The notes beneath the pieces are model-generated. The model did not search any database. It had not been told where the DNA came from and saw only the letters and a program-made list of their open reading frames with translations. The position numbers and the translations under genes are program-made. Of a stretch of DNA of 22,699 nucleotides, positions 19,957 through 22,699 are shown piece by piece (within the stretch, counting starts at the first letter, position 1; each line of letters begins with the position of its first letter). The stretch covers positions 1 to 22,699 of IMG/VR virus record IMGVR_UViG_3300032309_001735. One strand, written 5' to 3'. The DNA is from a virus.

Positions 19957-20594
19957 CCGACATAGTACGCCGCAAGAAAAAACTGCTGCATCTTGGGGCG
20001 TTCGGCAAAAGCCTACGGTGCTGCTGCGAGTGCTGCATCTATGAAGGGGATTGCATAAAGCGGCGATACATACCAAACGGGGAATGCGATAACCCCTACG
20101 AAGTCGACCGATTCAAAGGCACGATAACCGTCGAGTGGTGCGGTATTTCGTACACGTTCAGCCCAGACGACAGGCCTGCACAGTACAACTTTGCAATCGG
20201 ACCGGCGCCAATCTCCACCGGAAATGAAACTGCGTGCGGCACGATCTTCTTCGCCGGGCAGACGCGACCTGTGCAATACAAGGACGAGCAGGCCTTCCTT
20301 TACATTCTTGGCGGCCCTGCATCGCCGCCGGATGACGCGTCGGCCGACTGCCTGAGGATATTTGTCCCGATCGCGACACGACTGCAAGGCGCTTTGCACG
20401 TCGTCTACGAAGACGGCAGCACGTTCGGGTACGACCTCGCCCAGAACGATCAAGAGTTTTTTGTATTCACGCAAGATCAGTGCCGACGCACAAAACTCAT
20501 TCGCGTCGGCGCCTCTGGCAATAGCTGCACCGGCAGCGGAGAGCATCTTTTTTGTCGTGTGGATCCCGTGGTAACAATCAACGAGCCCGAATGA
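19953..20594 (+). CDS. Cysteine-rich hypothetical protein
   Basis: A 213-residue protein of unknown function. After a basic N-terminus (VRRKKKLLHLGAFGKS) comes LRCCCECCIYEGDC, six Cys within 14 residues, then further Cys at ECDNPY, EWCG, TACG, ADCL, DQCRR, SCTG and FCRV. The density and pairing look like metal-binding knuckles or a disulfide-bonded surface domain. The middle is beta-like (GTITVEWCGISYTFSPDDRP, ALHVVYEDGSTFGYDL). The local base composition is less GC-rich than the neighbours around 19960-20500, hinting at different ancestry. The ATG is fixed by an ATGA overlap, and the next gene begins by the same kind of overlap. Confidence 0.6.
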   Translation: MTDIVRRKKKLLHLGAFGKSLRCCCECCIYEGDCIKRRYIPNGECDNPYEVDRFKGTITVEWCGISYTFSPDDRPAQYNFAIGPAPISTGNETACGTIFFAGQTRPVQYKDEQAFLYILGGPASPPDDASADCLRIFVPIATRLQGALHVVYEDGSTFGYDLAQNDQEFFVFTQDQCRRTKLIRVGASGNSCTGSGEHLFCRVDPVVTINEPE

Positions 20595-20908
20595 CCTCGA
20601 ACGTGATCGCCCGCAGCCCGGTCAAGGTGTTTGAGCTGCCGCCGGAAACGGCCGCAGTATCGGGGCGGCTGTTTGAGTTGATTGAGGCCAGCCGCGGAAA
20701 TGCGGCGTCACCCCCAGGCCTCGGCGACCTCGCGGCCGCCGGCCTCGCGGCGGTCGGCATCACGAAGAAGCGGGTCTCACGGTTGCTCGGGGGCGGCTGC
20801 GGGTGCTCCAAGCGGCAAGCCGCCTGGAACGAGTTCGGGTCCAAGTGGCTCGGTCTGCCCCCTGGATTCTCGGCGCCCGTGCCCACAGAAACCACACAAA
20901 GCGAATGA
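20591..20908 (+). CDS. Small phage protein with GITKxRVSRLLG...CGC motif
   Basis: A 105-residue protein. The N-terminal half has VKVFELPPETAAVSGRLFEL. A central helix (GDLAAAGLAAVGITKKRVS) leads to RLLGGGCGCSKRQAAWNEFG. The LAAxGIT..RVS..LG..CGC..RQ pattern recurs in small proteins of many phages near tail-tip genes, sometimes with a Cys pair suited to metal binding. Their function is not known to me. The C-terminal 20 residues are Pro/Thr-rich and probably disordered. The ATG overlaps the preceding stop, and a 31-residue frame begins at its own stop. Confidence 0.65.
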   Translation: MTSNVIARSPVKVFELPPETAAVSGRLFELIEASRGNAASPPGLGDLAAAGLAAVGITKKRVSRLLGGGCGCSKRQAAWNEFGSKWLGLPPGFSAPVPTETTQSE

Positions 20909-21000
20909 AGGCAAGCCGCGCGATTCTCCCGTTTTCGAAGTTGCTCGCGGCGAATATCGTGAAACTCGCCATCCGACGTGCCAGGCGAAACGAACCGTAG
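20905..21000 (+). CDS. Possible 31-residue basic peptide
   Basis: A short frame starting in the ATGA overlap with the previous gene and ending 26 bases before the metallophosphoesterase. The peptide is amphipathic and very basic (LPFSKLLAANIVKLAIRRARR). The overlap arrangement matches every other junction in the operon, which supports translation, but it is too short to judge by coding pattern. Confidence 0.35.
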   Translation: MKASRAILPFSKLLAANIVKLAIRRARRNEP

Positions 21001-21026
21001 GGCCCAAACTGACGCAGGGAGGCAGC

Positions 21027-22049
21027 ATGGCAGTGAAAGGCAAAGCAGCCGGCGACGAGATCACGAAGATCGCCCGCCGGCTGGTCGAGCTCCACCCCGA
21101 CGCCCCGGCGCGCACGCTCGGCCGGCGATTGCAGGCGGAGGCCAACGGCGCGATCACGCTGGAGCAGGCCTACATGCGGATCCGCTATCACCTCGGCCTC
21201 CAGGGCAAGAAGAACCGCAAGGCGATCATGTCGTCGGGCAGCGGCACGATGCGACCGCAACGCAACGGCCCCGTCGAGGCGATGCCCGCGAGCCGCGCCG
21301 AGCCGTGGGAGCCCTACGTGCTCGAGGTGACGGGGGCGATCGGCGTGCTCTCCGACATCCATGTGCCCTACCACGACGAGGCCGCCCTACGGCTGGCGGT
21401 CGAGCACTGCAAGGAGTCGCGGATCGACGCCCTGGTGCTCAACGGCGACATCGGCGACTTCTATTCGATCTCGCGGTGGGATAAGAACCCGGCGAAACGG
21501 AACTTCAGGGCGGAGGTCGACGCCCAGCGGCAGATGCTCGCGTGGCTGCGGCAGGAGTTTCCCGAGATCCCGATCGTGCTGAAAAAGGGAAACCATGAGG
21601 AGAGGTGGGATCTTTGGCTCCACCAGCACGCCCCGGAGATCTCCGACGACCCGATCATGGGCCTCGACAACTGGCTCCAGCTCGACCGCCACGGCATCGC
21701 CCTGGTCGGCGACAAGCGGCCGATCCTGGCCGGCAAGCTGCCCTTGCTCCACGGCCACGAAAAGGGGAGCGGGATCTCCGCGCCGGTCAACCAGGCCCGG
21801 GGAGCATTCCTGCGGCTCCACCATACCGTGCTCGAAGGCCACGGCCACCGCACCAGCGGCCACTGCGAACCCGACATGTGGGGCCGGGAGGTGTTTTGCT
21901 GGTCGACGGGGTGCTTGTGCGACCTGCACCCGGACTACGCGAGGCTAAACAAGTGGAACCACGGCGCCGCGATCGTGCGGGTCGACGCCGACGGCCAGTT
22001 CGACGTGGAAAACTTCCGCATCGCCGGCGGGAAGGTGAGGCAATCATGA
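21027..22049 (+). CDS. Metallophosphoesterase with N-terminal HTH-like domain
   Basis: A 340-residue calcineurin-like phosphoesterase. All five metal-site blocks are present: SDIH (Asp110, His112), NGDIGD (Asp141), KGNHEER (Asn189, His190), LLHGHE (His242) and GHGH (His272, His274). Residues 8-65 form a separate helical domain (EITKIARRLVELHPDAPART, then AYMRIRYHLGLQG) like a helix-turn-helix, suggesting it acts on or near DNA. Substrate cannot be told from the motifs: nuclease, nucleotide or phosphoprotein activity are all possible. GGGAGG at 21017-21022, five bases before the ATG, supports this start and a new translational unit. It opens a nucleotide-related group. Confidence 0.87.
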   Translation: MAVKGKAAGDEITKIARRLVELHPDAPARTLGRRLQAEANGAITLEQAYMRIRYHLGLQGKKNRKAIMSSGSGTMRPQRNGPVEAMPASRAEPWEPYVLEVTGAIGVLSDIHVPYHDEAALRLAVEHCKESRIDALVLNGDIGDFYSISRWDKNPAKRNFRAEVDAQRQMLAWLRQEFPEIPIVLKKGNHEERWDLWLHQHAPEISDDPIMGLDNWLQLDRHGIALVGDKRPILAGKLPLLHGHEKGSGISAPVNQARGAFLRLHHTVLEGHGHRTSGHCEPDMWGREVFCWSTGCLCDLHPDYARLNKWNHGAAIVRVDADGQFDVENFRIAGGKVRQS

Positions 22050-22432
22050 GCCGCCCGTGGGTCTACATCGCAAGCCCCTACACCAAAGGCGACGCCGCGA
22101 TCAACACGCGGTTTCAGATGCGGATGTGGGACGCGCTGCTCGACGTCGGGGTCGTGCCGATCGCCCCGCTGTGGAGCCACTTCCAGCATCTGCACAACCC
22201 GCGGCCCTACCGCGATTGGGTCGACTACGACAACGAAATCATCACGCGGTGCGACGCGTGCCTGCGAATGACGGCCACCGACGAGCACACGGGGTACGTG
22301 CAGCGGGAATCCAGCGGTGCCGACGCGGAGGTGTTGCTGTTCGAAAAGCTCGGAAAGCCCGTGTTTCACGACTTCTACGACCTACTGAGGTGGATCGAGA
22401 GCCTCCCGGAGCATGCGGCATGCGGATCGTAG
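22046..22432 (+). CDS. DUF4406/nucleoside 2-deoxyribosyltransferase-like protein
   Basis: A 128-residue Rossmann-like protein of the nucleoside deoxyribosyltransferase superfamily. The signature parts are VYIASPYTKGD at the N-terminus (residues 6-16), VVPIAPLWSHF, a RCDACLRM segment (Asp70) and SSGADAEV (89-96), whose Glu95 corresponds to the catalytic glutamate of the superfamily. These enzymes exchange bases on deoxynucleosides or cleave nucleotide glycosidic bonds, and phages use them in nucleotide salvage or in making modified nucleotides. It overlaps the phosphoesterase stop by ATGA and the dNMP kinase start by 13 bp, so the three are probably co-translated. Confidence 0.8.
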   Translation: MSRPWVYIASPYTKGDAAINTRFQMRMWDALLDVGVVPIAPLWSHFQHLHNPRPYRDWVDYDNEIITRCDACLRMTATDEHTGYVQRESSGADAEVLLFEKLGKPVFHDFYDLLRWIESLPEHAACGS

Positions 22433-22699
22433 GACTAGCCGGCTCGATCGGCTCTGGCAAGACGCTCGCGGCAACGCTCGTGCCGGGGGCGCGGCACATC
22501 CAATGGGCCGACCCGATCTACCGCGGGATCGCGGCGATGTTCGACATCGACGAAGACCTGCTCCGCGACCGGACCCAGAAAGAGACCGGCATCCCGGCCG
22601 GGGGCCTGGAGCTCGTGCCGCGGCAGCTGCTCCGCACGCTGGGCACGGAATGGGGCCGCGAGCTCGTGCATCCCGACCTGTGGGTGCGGCTCACGATGC
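22420..22699 (+). CDS. Deoxynucleoside monophosphate kinase-like protein, truncated by window end
   Basis: The first 93 residues of a P-loop kinase that continues beyond the window. GSIGSGKT (residues 8-15) is the Walker A loop right at the N-terminus. It is followed by HIQWADPIYRG and, later, PRQLLRTLGTEWGRELVHPDLWV, a stretch characteristic of phage dNMP kinases related to T4 gp1. Such enzymes phosphorylate dNMPs, including modified ones, to supply DNA synthesis. The LID region and C-terminus are not visible. The ATG at 22420 lies 8 bases after GGAG (22408-22411) and within the end of the previous gene. Confidence 0.82.
   Translation, partial: MRIVGLAGSIGSGKTLAATLVPGARHIQWADPIYRGIAAMFDIDEDLLRDRTQKETGIPAGGLELVPRQLLRTLGTEWGRELVHPDLWVRLTM

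Noticed and set aside
1-22699. tRNA genes, CRISPR arrays, insertion sequences, integrase or attachment sites
   Set aside because: None was seen: no cloverleaf-like or regularly spaced repeat, no transposase or recombinase motif, and nearly all sequence is occupied by coupled phage genes.

Overview
The window is one densely packed, entirely plus-strand block of bacteriophage (or prophage) late genes. It is GC-rich, genes are joined by ATGA, GTGA or TGATG overlaps, and no gene is supported on the minus strand. The gene content is that of a tailed phage with a lambda-like packaging and portal pair (GpA-type terminase, gpW-sized protein, GpB-type portal), a prohead protease/major capsid fusion, a DUF2190-type cement protein and a non-contractile-type tail set (tail terminator, tube, overlapping chaperone frames, tape measure; no sheath recognised). 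The GC content and the small accessory proteins recall phages of Planctomycetota, but this is an impression from memory. There is no host gene, integrase, attachment site or tRNA in the window to decide host or lifestyle.

Layout. 1-115: leader with a good sigma70-like promoter overlapped by an inverted repeat. 116-1204: two small genes (one an excisionase/MerR-like HTH) and a protein with a phospholipase-D/HKD-like half-motif. 1125-3777: small and large terminase and an NrdR-like zinc-ribbon protein. 3778-3923: a non-coding node with a terminator-like hairpin, a 12-bp palindrome and a leader hairpin. 3924-8057: head genes (gpW-like, portal, protease/capsid fusion, cement). 8058-8209: a spacer with a perfect 13-bp GC hairpin. 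8210-10606: a small protein, a collagen-like/glycine-rich fibre and its companion. 10603-11420: head-tail connector and tail terminator. 11437-14816: a cassette of membrane and proteolytic proteins. 14813-18238: virion morphogenesis protein, tail tube, G/T-type chaperone frames and tape measure. 18260-20908: distal tail proteins and small proteins. 21027-end: metallophosphoesterase, DUF4406/deoxyribosyltransferase-like protein and a truncated dNMP kinase.

The most unusual part is 11437-14816. Where one might expect accessory or lysis genes, there are three proteins with one hydrophobic segment each, a signal-anchored thioredoxin-like protein, a papain-like cysteine peptidase candidate and a secreted trypsin-fold protease with an intact His-Asp-Ser triad and a cysteine-rich N-terminal knuckle. 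No lysozyme, amidase or other classical endolysin is visible. A protease-based lysis or envelope-remodelling module is a reasonable hypothesis. Other points of interest are a tail-chaperone frame that has no good start codon of its own (probable -1 frameshift), a strong internal ribosome-binding site that could make free capsid protein from the fusion gene, and a collagen-like fibre gene embedded in the head genes.
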